From the NCBI RefSeq assembly GCF_007655255.1, contig NZ_VMYE01000010.1:45933-109932 (forward strand): a DNA stretch of 64,000 nt, in the 5' to 3' direction. This document shows, in pieces, positions 26,948 to 36,046 of the stretch. The DNA is from Extensimonas perlucida (GTDB lineage Bacteria > Pseudomonadota > Gammaproteobacteria > Burkholderiales > Burkholderiaceae_C). Below the pieces are notes generated by a model that did no database searches, was not told where the DNA came from, and saw only the letters and a program-made list of their open reading frames with translations. The position numbers were made by a program, and so were the translations under genes. How positions within the stretch are numbered: position 1 is the stretch's first letter; the number at the start of each line of letters is the position of its first letter.

Positions 26948-27961
26948 ATGCCTGCATGGTTGGAAGTGTGGCTGCAATTTGCGTTTTGCGTCGTCGTGAT
27001 CGGCTTTGCGGGCGTGCGCCTGATCCGCTATGGCGATGCGATCGCGGCGTGGACGGGGCTGTCGCGCAGCTGGGTGGGCGTGATTCTGGTGGGCACCGTC
27101 ACCTCGCTGCCCGAGCTGGTGACGGGCCTGAGTGCGGTCACGGTGGCGCAATCGCCCAACATGGCGGTCGGCGACGTCCTGGGCAGCTGTGTGTTCAACC
27201 TGGCCATCCTGGCGCTGGTGGATGTGGTCTATCGCCGTGGCGCCGTGTACGCCGTGGCCAGTGGCGGACATATTTTGTCGGCGGGGTTTGGCGCCATCCT
27301 GCTGGCCATGGCGGCGCTGGTAATGCTGGCCAGCACCCTGGGCTTTCTGCCCAGCGTGGGCCATGTCAGCTGGGGCAGCCTGGTGCTGCTGGCACTGTAT
27401 GCCCTGGCCATGCGCACCCTGTACCTCGCAGAGCAGCGCGATCGCCCCGCGGCCGAGGCGCAGCGCCCCGCCGTATCCCTCATATCCCTCAAGGTGGCGC
27501 TGACCGGCTATGCGCTGGCGGCCATGGTGATCGTGGGCAGCGGCATCTGGCTGCCCTTGATCGGCGTGGAACTGGCGCGGATCATGGGCTGGTCGGATTC
27601 TTTCGTGGGCACCTTGTTCGTGGCGCTGGCCACCTCGGTGCCGGAGCTTGCCACCACCTGGGGGGCCGTGCGCATAGGCGCCATCGACCTGGCCGTGGGC
27701 AATCTGCTGGGCAGCAATCTGTTCGACATTTTGATCCTGGCCATAGACGACATCGCCTTTCGGCCCGGCGTGTTGTATCTGCGCGTGGCGCCCATCCACG
27801 TGTTGTCCGCGCTGTGCGCCTGCGTGATGAGCGGCGCCGTGGTGGTGGCGCTGGCTTACCGGCCCGTCTCGCGTGTGCTGCACCTGGGCAGCTGGGCCAG
27901 CATCGCGCTGCTCGGTTTGTACCTGCTCAACGCCCTGCTGCAGTTTTCGCACGGCCAATGA
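26948..27961 (+). CDS. Sodium/calcium exchanger family protein
   Basis: A CaCA-superfamily cation antiporter of 337 residues and about ten membrane helices. The two inverted halves each carry an alpha-repeat: GTVTSLPELVTGLSAV (about residues 40-55) and ALATSVPELATTWGAV (about 224-239), each followed by GDVLGSCVFNL or GNLLGSNLFDI. These acidic motifs bind the cation. It lies in the inner membrane and probably exports Ca2+ in exchange for H+ or Na+. A GAGGAG ribosome binding site precedes the ATG. The neighbour on the other strand is also a cation antiporter. Confidence 0.92.
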   Translation: MPAWLEVWLQFAFCVVVIGFAGVRLIRYGDAIAAWTGLSRSWVGVILVGTVTSLPELVTGLSAVTVAQSPNMAVGDVLGSCVFNLAILALVDVVYRRGAVYAVASGGHILSAGFGAILLAMAALVMLASTLGFLPSVGHVSWGSLVLLALYALAMRTLYLAEQRDRPAAEAQRPAVSLISLKVALTGYALAAMVIVGSGIWLPLIGVELARIMGWSDSFVGTLFVALATSVPELATTWGAVRIGAIDLAVGNLLGSNLFDILILAIDDIAFRPGVLYLRVAPIHVLSALCACVMSGAVVVALAYRPVSRVLHLGSWASIALLGLYLLNALLQFSHGQ

Positions 27962-27973
27962 GGCGGCGGCGCT

Positions 27974-29233
27974 TCACAGCACCTGGAACGCCAGCACGGC
28001 CACGAGCGTGGGCGGCAGCGCGGCGATCAGCAGGCCCAGCGGGTGGATGGCGTTGTCGGCAAATTTTTCCTTGAGGATGGCGGCGCCCGCGGGGTTGGGG
28101 GCGTTGGCAATCAGCGTCAGGCCGCCGCCCGTGACGGCCCCGGCAACCAGCGAGATTTTGAAGTCCAGGCTCAGCCCCTCGACCAGGGTGCCCAGATAGG
28201 TCAGTGCGGCGTTGTCGGTGATGGCCGTGAGCGCCGCCGCCGCGAAGAACACCGTGTGCGCGTCCAGGCTGGTGAGCACGGGCTGCAGCCACCATTGCTG
28301 CAAGCCGCCCAGCACCACCAGCCCCGCCAGGAAAAAGGCCACGAGCAGGGCCTCGCGCAGGATCAGCGGGTTTTGGTGTTGCGGGTACGCTGCGGTAAAG
28401 CCCAAAAAGAACAAAAACAAGCCCATGAACACCGTCGGGTGGTGCGCAAACACCACCACCAGCGCCAGAAACAGCAAATGCACGAGCACCACGGACAGCG
28501 GCACATGGGCTTGCTTGCGCGCAGGTTTGGCGGACATGTGGGCAACTTCGGCGCGAAACAGCAGCATCGCCGAGGCCGCGTTGAACACCACGGCCAGCGC
28601 CGCCTTCCAGCCAAAATGGCCCAGCATGAACCACAAGTCCCAGTTCCAGGTCGTGGCCACCATGAGCACGGGCGGCGCGGCAAACGGCGTGAGCGTGCCG
28701 CCGATGGAAATATTCACGAACAGCACGCCCACCGTGACGTATTTCAGCTTGGACGACACCTGGCGCGAAAACAGCAGGTCGCGCAGCATCAGCGCGGCCA
28801 GGGTCATGGCGGCGGGCTCGGTGATGAACGAGCCCAGCAGCGGCACGAAGGCGAGCACGAGGAAATACATCGCCATGCCGTCCGGCAGCGGCAAAAAACG
28901 CGCCACCAGGCGCACGCTGGCCCCGGCCAACTCCAGCACCGGCCGCGTGCCCGCGATCACCATGATCGCGAAGACGAACATGGATTCGGTGAAATTGCGC
29001 GACTCCAGGTAGGCCGTGGCCTCGTGCGTGCCCAGCAGGGCATACATGCACAGCATCAACACCATGGCCCAGAAGCCGAACACCACCTCGACCTCACCGA
29101 GCAAATGCCAGATGCCCGCATGCCGCGGCTGCGTGTGTGCAAGGTGCTCGAAGAGCTTGGTCGAAAACGTGTGCAGCACGGCCAGGCCGAACAGCACGGC
29201 GCCGATGAGCTGGATCGTGGTGGGGGCTGTCAT
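27974..29233 (-). CDS. Putative Na+/H+ antiporter (NhaD/ArsB-like)
   Basis: A 419-residue membrane protein of the ion-transporter superfamily with about twelve hydrophobic segments. Motifs that suggest an Na+/H+ antiporter are TEPAAMTLAALMLRDLL (about residue 142), NISIGGTLTPFAAPPVLMVA (about 178) and TAITDNAALTYLGTL (about 340) followed by GGLTLIANAPNPAG (about 371). The start MTAPTTIQLIG (29233) is chosen since upstream in-frame codons add a non-hydrophobic leader. It converges on the CaCA exchanger with 12 bp between stops. Substrate is inferred from family only. Confidence 0.82.
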   Translation of the reverse strand: MTAPTTIQLIGAVLFGLAVLHTFSTKLFEHLAHTQPRHAGIWHLLGEVEVVFGFWAMVLMLCMYALLGTHEATAYLESRNFTESMFVFAIMVIAGTRPVLELAGASVRLVARFLPLPDGMAMYFLVLAFVPLLGSFITEPAAMTLAALMLRDLLFSRQVSSKLKYVTVGVLFVNISIGGTLTPFAAPPVLMVATTWNWDLWFMLGHFGWKAALAVVFNAASAMLLFRAEVAHMSAKPARKQAHVPLSVVLVHLLFLALVVVFAHHPTVFMGLFLFFLGFTAAYPQHQNPLILREALLVAFFLAGLVVLGGLQQWWLQPVLTSLDAHTVFFAAAALTAITDNAALTYLGTLVEGLSLDFKISLVAGAVTGGGLTLIANAPNPAGAAILKEKFADNAIHPLGLLIAALPPTLVAVLAFQVL

Positions 29234-29489
29234 GGGTGGTATTGCAAGGGGCGGTGGAGGTGAGGCGTTTGGCGCAAGCCGGTCAAGGCAGGCGGCGAAC
29301 CATAGCAGCACGCGGGTGGCTTGGGCGCATGAAAAAACCCGATATCCACATGTTTCTGTAGGGGGCTGAGGCATGCCCGTGATACTGTTCCATGAAGGAG
29401 AAGCACGCCATCACGGCCGACTTGTCTTGCAGTTACGATGACCGGCCCCCAGTTTTGCGGGGCGAAAAACCAAAAAAGAGGAGCGGACC

Positions 29490-31304
29490 ATGGATTCCAA
29501 ACAACGCTGGAATGCGACGTACTGGCTGATCGCCCTGCTGGCCATATTCGCGCTGCAGTCGATCTGGCAGACGCGCCAGATCGAGCCCGTGCCCTACAGC
29601 GAGTTTGAAAAGGCGCTCGCCGACGGCAAGGTGGCCGAGGTGGTGATTGGCGAGCGCACGCTCACGGGCCGGCTCAAGCAGCCCGAAGCGAACGGCAAGA
29701 CGGTGCTCGTGGCCACGCGCGTCGAGCCCGACCTGGCAGAGCGCCTGTCGAAGTACGACGTGCCCTACACGCGCGTGGTCGAGAGCACGCTGCTGCGCGA
29801 CATCATCAGCTGGGTCGCGCCCGCGGCGGTGTTTCTGGCGCTGTGGTACTTCGTGTTCCGGCGCATCGCCGAGAAGCAGGGCGGCATGGGCGGCTTCATG
29901 AGCATAGGCAAGAGCCGCGCCAAGGTGTATGTGGAGCAGGACACGGGCGTGCATTTTGCCGACGTGGCCGGCGTCGATGAGGCCAAGGCCGAGCTGCAGG
30001 AGGTCGTGGCCTTTCTCAAAGACCCCAAGGGCTACGGCCGGCTGGGCGCGCGCCTGCCCAAGGGCATTTTGCTCGTGGGCCCGCCGGGCACGGGCAAGAC
30101 GCTGCTCGCCAAGGCCGTCGCGGGCGAAGCCGGCGTGCCGTTTTTCTCGATCTCGGGCTCGGAGTTCGTCGAGATGTTCGTGGGCGTGGGTGCGGCGCGC
30201 GTGCGCGACCTGTTCGAGCAGGGACGGGCCAAGGCGCCGGCCATCATCTTCATCGACGAGCTCGACGCGCTGGGGCGCGCGCGCGGCGCCGCGGGCCTCG
30301 TGGGCGGGCATGACGAGCGCGAGCAGACGCTGAATCAACTGCTCGTGGAGCTCGACGGCTTCGACAGCTCCTCGGGCCTGGTGCTGCTGGCCGCGACCAA
30401 CCGGCCTGAGATTCTCGATCCGGCGCTGCTGCGCGCGGGCCGCTTCGATCGCCAGGTGCTCGTGGACCGGCCCGACAAGAACGGGCGCGTGCAAATCCTC
30501 AAGGTGCACGTGCGCAAGATCAAGCTCGATCCGGCGCTCGACCTGGAGCAGGTGGCGGCGCTGACCACGGGCTTTTCGGGCGCCGACCTGGCCAATCTGT
30601 GCAACGAGGCCGCGTTGTGTGCGACGCGGCGCGGCGCCGAACTTGTCACGCTGGCCGACTTCACGGCCGCGATCGAGCGCATCGTCGCCGGGCTCGAAAA
30701 GAAAAACCGCGTGCTCAACCCGCACGAGCGCGAGGTCGTCGCCTGGCACGAAATGGGCCATGCGCTGGTGTCGCTGGCGCTGGTGCAGGACCAGGCGATC
30801 CACAAGGTATCCATCATCCCGCGCGGCATAGGCGCCTTGGGCTACACCATGCAGCGGCCCACGGAAGACCGCTTTTTGATGACGCGGCCCGAGCTCGAGC
30901 ACAAAATTTCGGTGCTGTTGGGCGGGCGCGCGGCAGAAAAGCTGGTGTTCGGGCAGCTCTCCACGGGCGCCTCTGATGACCTTGCCAAGGCCACCGACAT
31001 CGCGCGCGACATGGTCACGCGCTACGGCATGGTCGAATCGCTGGGCTACGTCGCCTGGGAGCCGCCGCGCGCGCAGTTCCTCGATGTGCCGCAATACGGC
31101 CCGAGCGGCCCGCAAGCCAGCCAGGCGACCCTGCAGCAGATCGACGAGGCGATCCGCGCCATCGTGATGCAGGCGTTCGATGCGGCCACCGAGATCCTCA
31201 CGCGCAACCGCCCTGTGCTAGAGCGCTGCGCGCACGAACTGCTCAAGCGCGAAACGCTCGACGAAGCCGCCTTGCGCGAGCTCACGGCAGACTTGCAGCG
31301 CTGA
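29490..31304 (+). CDS. FtsH-family membrane AAA zinc protease
   Basis: A 604-residue FtsH paralogue. It has two N-terminal membrane helices (about residues 10-28 and 105-125) with a short periplasmic domain, an AAA+ domain with Walker A GPPGTGKT at 197-204, Walker [12 protein letters not shown] and the [22 protein letters not shown]. The zinc motif HEMGH is at 420-424 with the later [11 protein letters not shown]sp ligand. It degrades membrane and some cytosolic proteins. The housekeeping ftsH of Burkholderiales normally follows rlmE; that gene is absent here, so this is probably a secondary copy. Ribosome binding site GAGGAG. Confidence 0.93.
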   Translation: MDSKQRWNATYWLIALLAIFALQSIWQTRQIEPVPYSEFEKALADGKVAEVVIGERTLTGRLKQPEANGKTVLVATRVEPDLAERLSKYDVPYTRVVESTLLRDIISWVAPAAVFLALWYFVFRRIAEKQGGMGGFMSIGKSRAKVYVEQDTGVHFADVAGVDEAKAELQEVVAFLKDPKGYGRLGARLPKGILLVGPPGTGKTLLAKAVAGEAGVPFFSISGSEFVEMFVGVGAARVRDLFEQGRAKAPAIIFIDELDALGRARGAAGLVGGHDEREQTLNQLLVELDGFDSSSGLVLLAATNRPEILDPALLRAGRFDRQVLVDRPDKNGRVQILKVHVRKIKLDPALDLEQVAALTTGFSGADLANLCNEAALCATRRGAELVTLADFTAAIERIVAGLEKKNRVLNPHEREVVAWHEMGHALVSLALVQDQAIHKVSIIPRGIGALGYTMQRPTEDRFLMTRPELEHKISVLLGGRAAEKLVFGQLSTGASDDLAKATDIARDMVTRYGMVESLGYVAWEPPRAQFLDVPQYGPSGPQASQATLQQIDEAIRAIVMQAFDAATEILTRNRPVLERCAHELLKRETLDEAALRELTADLQR

Positions 31305-31352
31305 GCAGCTTGCGCCGTCCGCGCATTGCCGCTGTGCTGCCTGCCTTGGCTC

Positions 31353-31961
31353 TCACGGCTGTGCAGCGGCTGCGGCAGCGTCCCCGGCGTGCTCTTGCGC
31401 GGTTTTGGGCGCCGTCGATTCGGGCTGGATGTAAAAGCGCGGAAAGTGCTCGCGCACGGTGCTGCCGCGGCGGTCCCAGCCCACGCACTGGTCGAGGTAG
31501 CGCGGTGGCTCGTCGGGGTGGGTGGTGGCAAAGCTCTCGCCAAAACTCTGGAAGGTCGCAGTGGCGAGGTTGAACAACAACTCGCGCAGGTGCGTGCAAC
31601 TGGCCACGCCACCAAGGTTGTGCTGGATCGCCTGGCGCCAGCCGCGCCCCATGCTGCAGCCCACCATCTTCTGCAGCGCCGCGGCGGCTTGCGGACATTC
31701 GGCGACCGGCACGCTGTCCATGGAGGTTTCGATGGCCTGCACGACCAATTGGGTATTCACCGTCACGCGCAGCCACATGTGGTGTATGGGCGTGTCCGCA
31801 GGGCGCATGCCGCCCGTGCGCAGGTTGCGCGTGGGCATGGGTTTGACGTCCTGCAGTTCACCTTCGATGTCCCACAGACCGTCTTCGCGCTGATAGCCGT
31901 GATAGACGACGGTGCGGGTGTGTTGCAGGGTACGGGGGGAAGAAGGAGGGCTCAAAGGCAT
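31353..31961 (-). CDS. DUF2889 family protein
   Basis: A 202-residue protein with the DUF2889 pattern: RTVVYHGYQREDGLWDIEG near the N-terminus, an LQDVKP segment, HHMWLRVTVN, and VGCSMGRGWRQA followed by CTHLRELLF. The function of the family is not known. No signal peptide or membrane segment. The ATG at 31961 (MPLSPPSSPR) fits the family; upstream in-frame codons are unlikely. It converges on the ftsH paralogue with a 48-bp gap. Confidence 0.82.
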   Translation of the reverse strand: MPLSPPSSPRTLQHTRTVVYHGYQREDGLWDIEGELQDVKPMPTRNLRTGGMRPADTPIHHMWLRVTVNTQLVVQAIETSMDSVPVAECPQAAAALQKMVGCSMGRGWRQAIQHNLGGVASCTHLRELLFNLATATFQSFGESFATTHPDEPPRYLDQCVGWDRRGSTVREHFPRFYIQPESTAPKTAQEHAGDAAAAAAQP

Positions 31962-32185
31962 GTTGGAAGGTTCTCGAATCGGCAAAAAAGGGCGGGCAAT
32001 TCGTGGGCGAAGCTGCTCGCCACAGTGCGGCTTTGGTGCGAAGCGCGCTGCATGAGGACGCAGGGCCACGGGGCACAGGGTTGTGTGCGAATTGTGCGGC
32101 AAGCGCCAGTTTTATGCAGATGGCTCGGGATACAACCTTCATTTGCTACCCTAAAAGTAGCTTTCCATGCGCTTCCTGTCTAGGT

Positions 32186-34690
32186 TTATGGCATTTTTTG
32201 CTTAGATTTTTCAATGCCTCTTCCGCCTAGGGGCAGTCCTGCCGCGCCCCGCCGTGGCCGCAGCGCCGCCATGGCCTGGCGGCAGGCGCGCCGGTAGGCG
32301 AGCAAAGTCTGCTCGGCCCGTGCGAGCACGGAGGCCGTGCCGCTGGGTTCCACGCCAGGCCCTACGCCGGGCTCCATGCCCGAGGGTGCGCCGGTCAGCA
32401 GTGCGATGCCGGCGCTCACGTGCTCCACGGTGTGGACGTGGAACTGTCCGCGCTCCACGGCCTGCAGCACTTCTTGATCGAGCATGAGGTGGTGCTGGTT
32501 GCGCGCCGGGATCAGCACGCCCTGCGTGCCGTCGAGCCCGGCGTGCGCGCAGGTGCGAAACCAGCCCTCGATTTTTTCGTTGATGCCGCCCACGGGCAGC
32601 ACTTCGCCGCGCTGGTTGAGCGCGCCCGTCACGGCGATGCCCTGGCGCAGCGGCAGGCCCGAGAGCGCCGACAGCAGCGCGTACAGCTCGGCGCACGAGG
32701 CCGAATCGCCCTCGATGCCGCCGTATTCCTGCTCGAACACGATGGAGGCGTGCAGCGCCAGCGGCGCCATGTGGCTGAACAGCGCCATCAGGTAGCTGTG
32801 CAGGATCAGCACGCCCTTGTCGTGGATGGGGCCGGACATGTCCACCTCGCGCTCGATGTTCAGCAGCCCCTCGTGGCCCGCGTAGGTGCGCGCCGTGATG
32901 CGCACCGGAAAGCCGAAGCGGTAGTCGCCCAGGTCGATCTGCGTGAGCGCGTTGATCTGCCCCAGTGCCGCGCCCTGCACGCTGATGAGGCGCTCGCCGT
33001 CCGCGATCGACTCGTGCATCTGCTGCTCGGGGTAGTTGTGGCGCAGCGTGCGCGCCTGCAGCGCGGCCAGCACGTCGGGCGGCTCTACCAGATTGGCCCC
33101 GCGCGCGCGGCACAGCGCTGCGCTTTCGAGCACCAGCGCCTCGGTGTGCGCAAACAGCGCGCTCTGGTAGCGCTGGTCTTCGGCCTCGCGGTGGCTTTGT
33201 TCGAGCAGCAGCGCCACCGCCGGCGCGCCAAAGTGCGGCAGGCCGCGCTTTTGGCAGCTGCGCGCGACGAAGATGCTGCTCGCGCGGTAAGTCTCGGGCG
33301 TGGCGGCAAAGCGCTCGGCAAAGTCCACCTTCACGCGAAAGCGCCGCGAGGTCTCGGGGTCGCCCTCTTGCAGCGCGTAATACTCCTCGACCGAGCCGAT
33401 CAGCACGATCTTCACATCGACATCCACAGGCTCGGGCTGCAGCGCAATCGCCACCAGCGGGCCGGGCACGGTCGCGCCGCCTTCCTCGATCTGCAGGCGG
33501 CTGCTGCGCAAAAAGCGGCGCAGCCGCTCCCACAGGCCCTCGTCGCCGAGCAGGTCGCGCAGGTGCAGCAGCAAAAAGCCGCCGTGCGCCTGCAGCAGGC
33601 TCCCCGCGCGGATGTTGGAAAAGTCGGCCACCAGCATTTCCGATTCGGCCTGGTATTCGATGCTGCCGAACAGGCTGCGCAACTGCGGGTTGTCTTCGAC
33701 GATCACGGGCGCGCCGCTGCGGCCTGCGTTGTCCACGGCAAGGTTCACGTGGCAATGCGCGAGCAGGTCCTCGAGCGCGGCCTTGCGCTCTTCCTCGCTG
33801 CTGCCGGCTTCGGCGCCCGCTTGCGCTGGCTCGAAAAGGTCGAGCTGGTCCAGCAGCTCGCGTTCTACCTGATCGAACCAGCGGCCGAGCTTCACGGCGT
33901 CCTTGATCTGCTTTTGGAGCTCGCGGCGGATGTCTTGCAGGTGGCGCTCCAGCAAAGGTACGATGGTCTGGCGCCGCAACTTTGCCATTGCCTCGTCGCG
34001 CGCTTGCTCGAGCGGGCGCATGGTGTCGAGAAAGCGCGTGATTTCGGCGCGCAGCTCCTGCTCAGCAGCCTCGATCGCGGCGCGGCGCTCGCGCGTCAGG
34101 GCATGGGCCTCGTCCTCGGTGAGCGGCTGGCCGCGCGCGCTCAGCAGCGTGAACACCATGCGTCCGTCCTCGCGCGTGAGGCGAAAGTGCCGCGCCTCGG
34201 CAAACGCATCGAGCGCGGCAAAAGCCTGCGCCTCCTGCGCGTGCCAGTCGCGCTCTATGCGTTCCAGCTCGGCCTTGTAGTCGGGCGCCGCGAGGCGCTT
34301 GGGGATTTCGCTCTGCAGCGCCTTGGTCAGCTCGGCCATGGCCTGGCGCAACTGCCGCCCCTGGCCCGCAGGCAGGCGCAGCGCGCGCGGATGCTCGGGC
34401 GCGTCGAAGTCGTGCAGGTAGCACAAATCGGGCGGCACCGGACGCTTGGCCGCCGCGTCCTGCATGGCCTGGCGCAGCAAGGTACTGCGCCCGCTGCCCG
34501 TCTCGCCGAGCACGAACAGGTGGTAGTCGGGCTGCTCCATCGCCAGCCCAAACGCCGCTGCCGCCCGCGCCCGCTCCTGGCCGATCCAGGGCAGGGGCTG
34601 GTCTTGCAACTCGGCAGTGCTGGCAAAGCCGAGCGACTCGGGGGCGATGCGCAGGCGCAGTTCGTGGGGGGCGAGGAGGCGGGTGGGCAT
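32186..34690 (-). CDS. Lon-like ATP-dependent protease (LonB/YcbZ type)
   Basis: An 834-residue AAA+ protein with an atypical Lon architecture. A Walker A LGETGSGRSTLL lies near residue 60, followed by a helical insert rich in charged residues (about 120-280), then the remaining AAA segments and a C-terminal Lon protease domain. The Ser-Lys dyad is S663 (EGDSAS) and K706 (GGINEK), spaced 43 residues as in E. coli Lon. The family (also YcbZ in E. coli) lacks the Lon N-domain. Its physiological substrates are little known. The canonical lon is separate, at 49671. ATG at 34690 is followed by the family N-terminus. Confidence 0.93.
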   Translation of the reverse strand: MPTRLLAPHELRLRIAPESLGFASTAELQDQPLPWIGQERARAAAAFGLAMEQPDYHLFVLGETGSGRSTLLRQAMQDAAAKRPVPPDLCYLHDFDAPEHPRALRLPAGQGRQLRQAMAELTKALQSEIPKRLAAPDYKAELERIERDWHAQEAQAFAALDAFAEARHFRLTREDGRMVFTLLSARGQPLTEDEAHALTRERRAAIEAAEQELRAEITRFLDTMRPLEQARDEAMAKLRRQTIVPLLERHLQDIRRELQKQIKDAVKLGRWFDQVERELLDQLDLFEPAQAGAEAGSSEEERKAALEDLLAHCHVNLAVDNAGRSGAPVIVEDNPQLRSLFGSIEYQAESEMLVADFSNIRAGSLLQAHGGFLLLHLRDLLGDEGLWERLRRFLRSSRLQIEEGGATVPGPLVAIALQPEPVDVDVKIVLIGSVEEYYALQEGDPETSRRFRVKVDFAERFAATPETYRASSIFVARSCQKRGLPHFGAPAVALLLEQSHREAEDQRYQSALFAHTEALVLESAALCRARGANLVEPPDVLAALQARTLRHNYPEQQMHESIADGERLISVQGAALGQINALTQIDLGDYRFGFPVRITARTYAGHEGLLNIEREVDMSGPIHDKGVLILHSYLMALFSHMAPLALHASIVFEQEYGGIEGDSASCAELYALLSALSGLPLRQGIAVTGALNQRGEVLPVGGINEKIEGWFRTCAHAGLDGTQGVLIPARNQHHLMLDQEVLQAVERGQFHVHTVEHVSAGIALLTGAPSGMEPGVGPGVEPSGTASVLARAEQTLLAYRRACRQAMAALRPRRGAAGLPLGGRGIEKSKQKMP

Positions 34691-34735
34691 GGAGAGGGGG
34701 CAGGCTGCGGGGTGGCAGGGCGTAGGAAATTATGA

Positions 34736-34790
34736 ATAAATCGGCTTGTAGCGCTTATAAATACGGCGTAAGTAGCTACGTAATAAATAG
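34736..34790. repeat. Interspersed AT-rich repeat, copy 6
   Basis: AT-rich segment reading AAATCGGCTTGTAGCGCTTA ... AGTAGCTACGTAATAAATAG, a diverged member of the same family, lying 45 bp upstream of the Lon-like gene start and therefore in its promoter region. Confidence 0.5.
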
Positions 34791-34970
34791 TATTTTGGGA
34801 GTGTGGCGCATGGGCGGCCGGCGCGTGCGGCGTCTTGCGGATAGCCGTGTCGCCGGCTGGCGGAAAGCGGAACATCAAGGCAGCGGCGGCAAAGTCTCAC
34901 GCAGGGAATCCTGCGCACGAACCCGCATTCTCTCGCGGGCCTGCTGTCAGCGCAGGCGCTTGCCGAATGT
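34791..34970. other. Intergenic stretch, no gene recognised
   Basis: Part of a 617-bp gap (34691-35307) between the Lon-like protease gene and the small partner of the zeta-like kinase. Besides the two short repeats and the inverted-repeat element annotated separately, I see no gene here. A small GC-rich palindromic stretch around 34840-34860 (TCGCCGGCTGGCG) has no clear role. Confidence 0.5.
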
Positions 34971-35154
34971 TTTAACCCAAATTGTTCATTAGGCGGCGCT
35001 TCGCGCCTACGCGGGCGCTGGCGGACGTCTGACGGTCATTTTGGCCGCGGCTTCGGCGTCCATGGCGCCGGCCATGGACTTCTCAGCCGCAACCAAACTG
35101 CCTCGCCACCCGCCTCGCCATCATCCCGCGTCCTAATGAACAATCTGGGTTTAA
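34971..35154. mobile_element. MITE-like element with 23-bp terminal inverted repeats
   Basis: A 184-bp segment bounded by AACCCAAATTGTTCATTAGG at left (arm 34971-34993) and its inverse, CCTAATGAACAATCTGGGTT, at right (arm 35132-35154). The 23-base arms match at 21 positions. The GC-rich interior has no convincing reading frame and includes CCATGGCGCCGGCCATGG, another palindrome. The structure fits a non-autonomous transposable element. No target duplication is obvious and no matching transposase is in the window. Confidence 0.65.
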
Positions 35155-35157
35155 GAG

Positions 35158-35210
35158 AAATTGGCACCTTGCGCTTATACATCAAGCGCTGATAGCTGCT
35201 AATACAATAG
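35158..35210. repeat. Interspersed AT-rich repeat, copy 7
   Basis: AAATTGGCACCTTGCGCTTA ... AAGCGCTGATAGCTGCTAAT, close to copies 1 and 5. It directly abuts the MITE-like element at its left. Confidence 0.7.
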
Positions 35211-35307
35211 CAATTGCGCATAAGAGCAAGAAATATTGCACTCTGGGCAATGCCGGATCGAGCCCGAGTGAAACTGCGTGTGCAACACACGCATGATCAA
35301 AAAATGC

Positions 35308-35517
35308 TCAGTGTGCGTCTGTGGCTTGGGCGGGTGTGTCATCCCTCTGTCGCAGCGCCTCTGCTGGTATGCGGACGATGCGGCCAGCCTGCACGAGCAC
35401 GATGGCAGTATTGGTTTGCATGGCCGTCTGGCGTGCGAGTTCGGCGGCGCGCTCCAGCGCCGCCAAGGATGCCGCCAGGATCGGGTCCTTGGCTTGGGTG
35501 ATGTCTTTGGTGCTCAT
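35308..35517 (-). CDS. Small uncharacterised partner of zeta-like kinase
   Basis: A 69-residue protein. It has a helical N-terminal part (DPILAASLAALERAAELARQ, residues 11-30) and a short beta-like C-terminal part (TAIVLVQAGRIVRIPAEALR, about 37-56). The ATG overlaps the stop of the zeta-toxin-like gene by 4 bp (ATGA), so the two are translated together. I do not recognise a named family. Its size, charge pattern and tight coupling make it a candidate antitoxin or regulatory partner, although epsilon-type antitoxins normally precede zeta. This is inference. Confidence 0.65.
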   Translation of the reverse strand: MSTKDITQAKDPILAASLAALERAAELARQTAMQTNTAIVLVQAGRIVRIPAEALRQRDDTPAQATDAH

Positions 35518-36035
35518 ATGTTTTCTCCCCATTCGCGCAGCACGGGGCTGGGGCCGGCATTGTCGTACAGCGCCCAGTTGCGCACCAAGGCGCGGTAATG
35601 CTGTTGAAAATTGAACAGGCCAGCGGCGAAGCGGCGGCGGATGACCGATGGCGGGATGTCATGGCCGCCCTGGTGCACGCGCTCGGCTACACGCGCGATC
35701 GCGGTATCGGCATCGGGCAAGGACAGAAAAAACAGGCTGCTGTGATAGCCGAGTGCATGCCATTGGGCGATGTGGCGCACGTAGCTCAGGCCGGACAAAG
35801 TGGTTTCAAAAGCGAAGCTTTCACCGCGCTGCACGCAGGCGGCCATTTCCTGCAACATCAGGCGCCCGGCGCGGATGGCGACGGCTTCAGGTGTAAAGGG
35901 CGACAAGCCTGCCGCGATCAGGTCGGCGTTGATGAAGCGCGGGCAATGCGCTTCATGCGGCAAAAAGGCGCGGGCAAAAGTGGTTTTGCCCGCGCCATTG
36001 GGGCCAGCGATGATGATGACGCGCGGATTGTTCAT
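35514..36035 (-). CDS. Zeta-toxin-like P-loop kinase
   Basis: A 173-residue protein of the zeta-toxin/UDP-N-acetylglucosamine kinase-like group. It has Walker A IIIAGPNGAGKTTFAR at residues about 6-21, then RFINADLIAAGLSPF and FAFETTLSG, both zeta-family blocks that hold the catalytic Asp and substrate-binding Glu. A basic helix (ARVAERVHQGGHDIP, about 116-130) resembles the LID region. Zeta toxins phosphorylate UDP-GlcNAc and poison wall synthesis; many short chromosomal relatives are uncharacterised. It starts 11 bp after the hemH stop and overlaps the next small gene by 4 bp, so it is in an operon. Confidence 0.85.
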   Translation of the reverse strand: MNNPRVIIIAGPNGAGKTTFARAFLPHEAHCPRFINADLIAAGLSPFTPEAVAIRAGRLMLQEMAACVQRGESFAFETTLSGLSYVRHIAQWHALGYHSSLFFLSLPDADTAIARVAERVHQGGHDIPPSVIRRRFAAGLFNFQQHYRALVRNWALYDNAGPSPVLREWGENI

Positions 36036-36046
36036 GCGATTTTTGT

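Noticed and set aside
32420..34735. 771-codon open frame on the + strand
   Set aside because: It is the mirror of the Lon-like protease gene in high-GC DNA. The minus-strand protein has a clear Ser-Lys dyad and Walker motif; the + frame has no recognisable domain.
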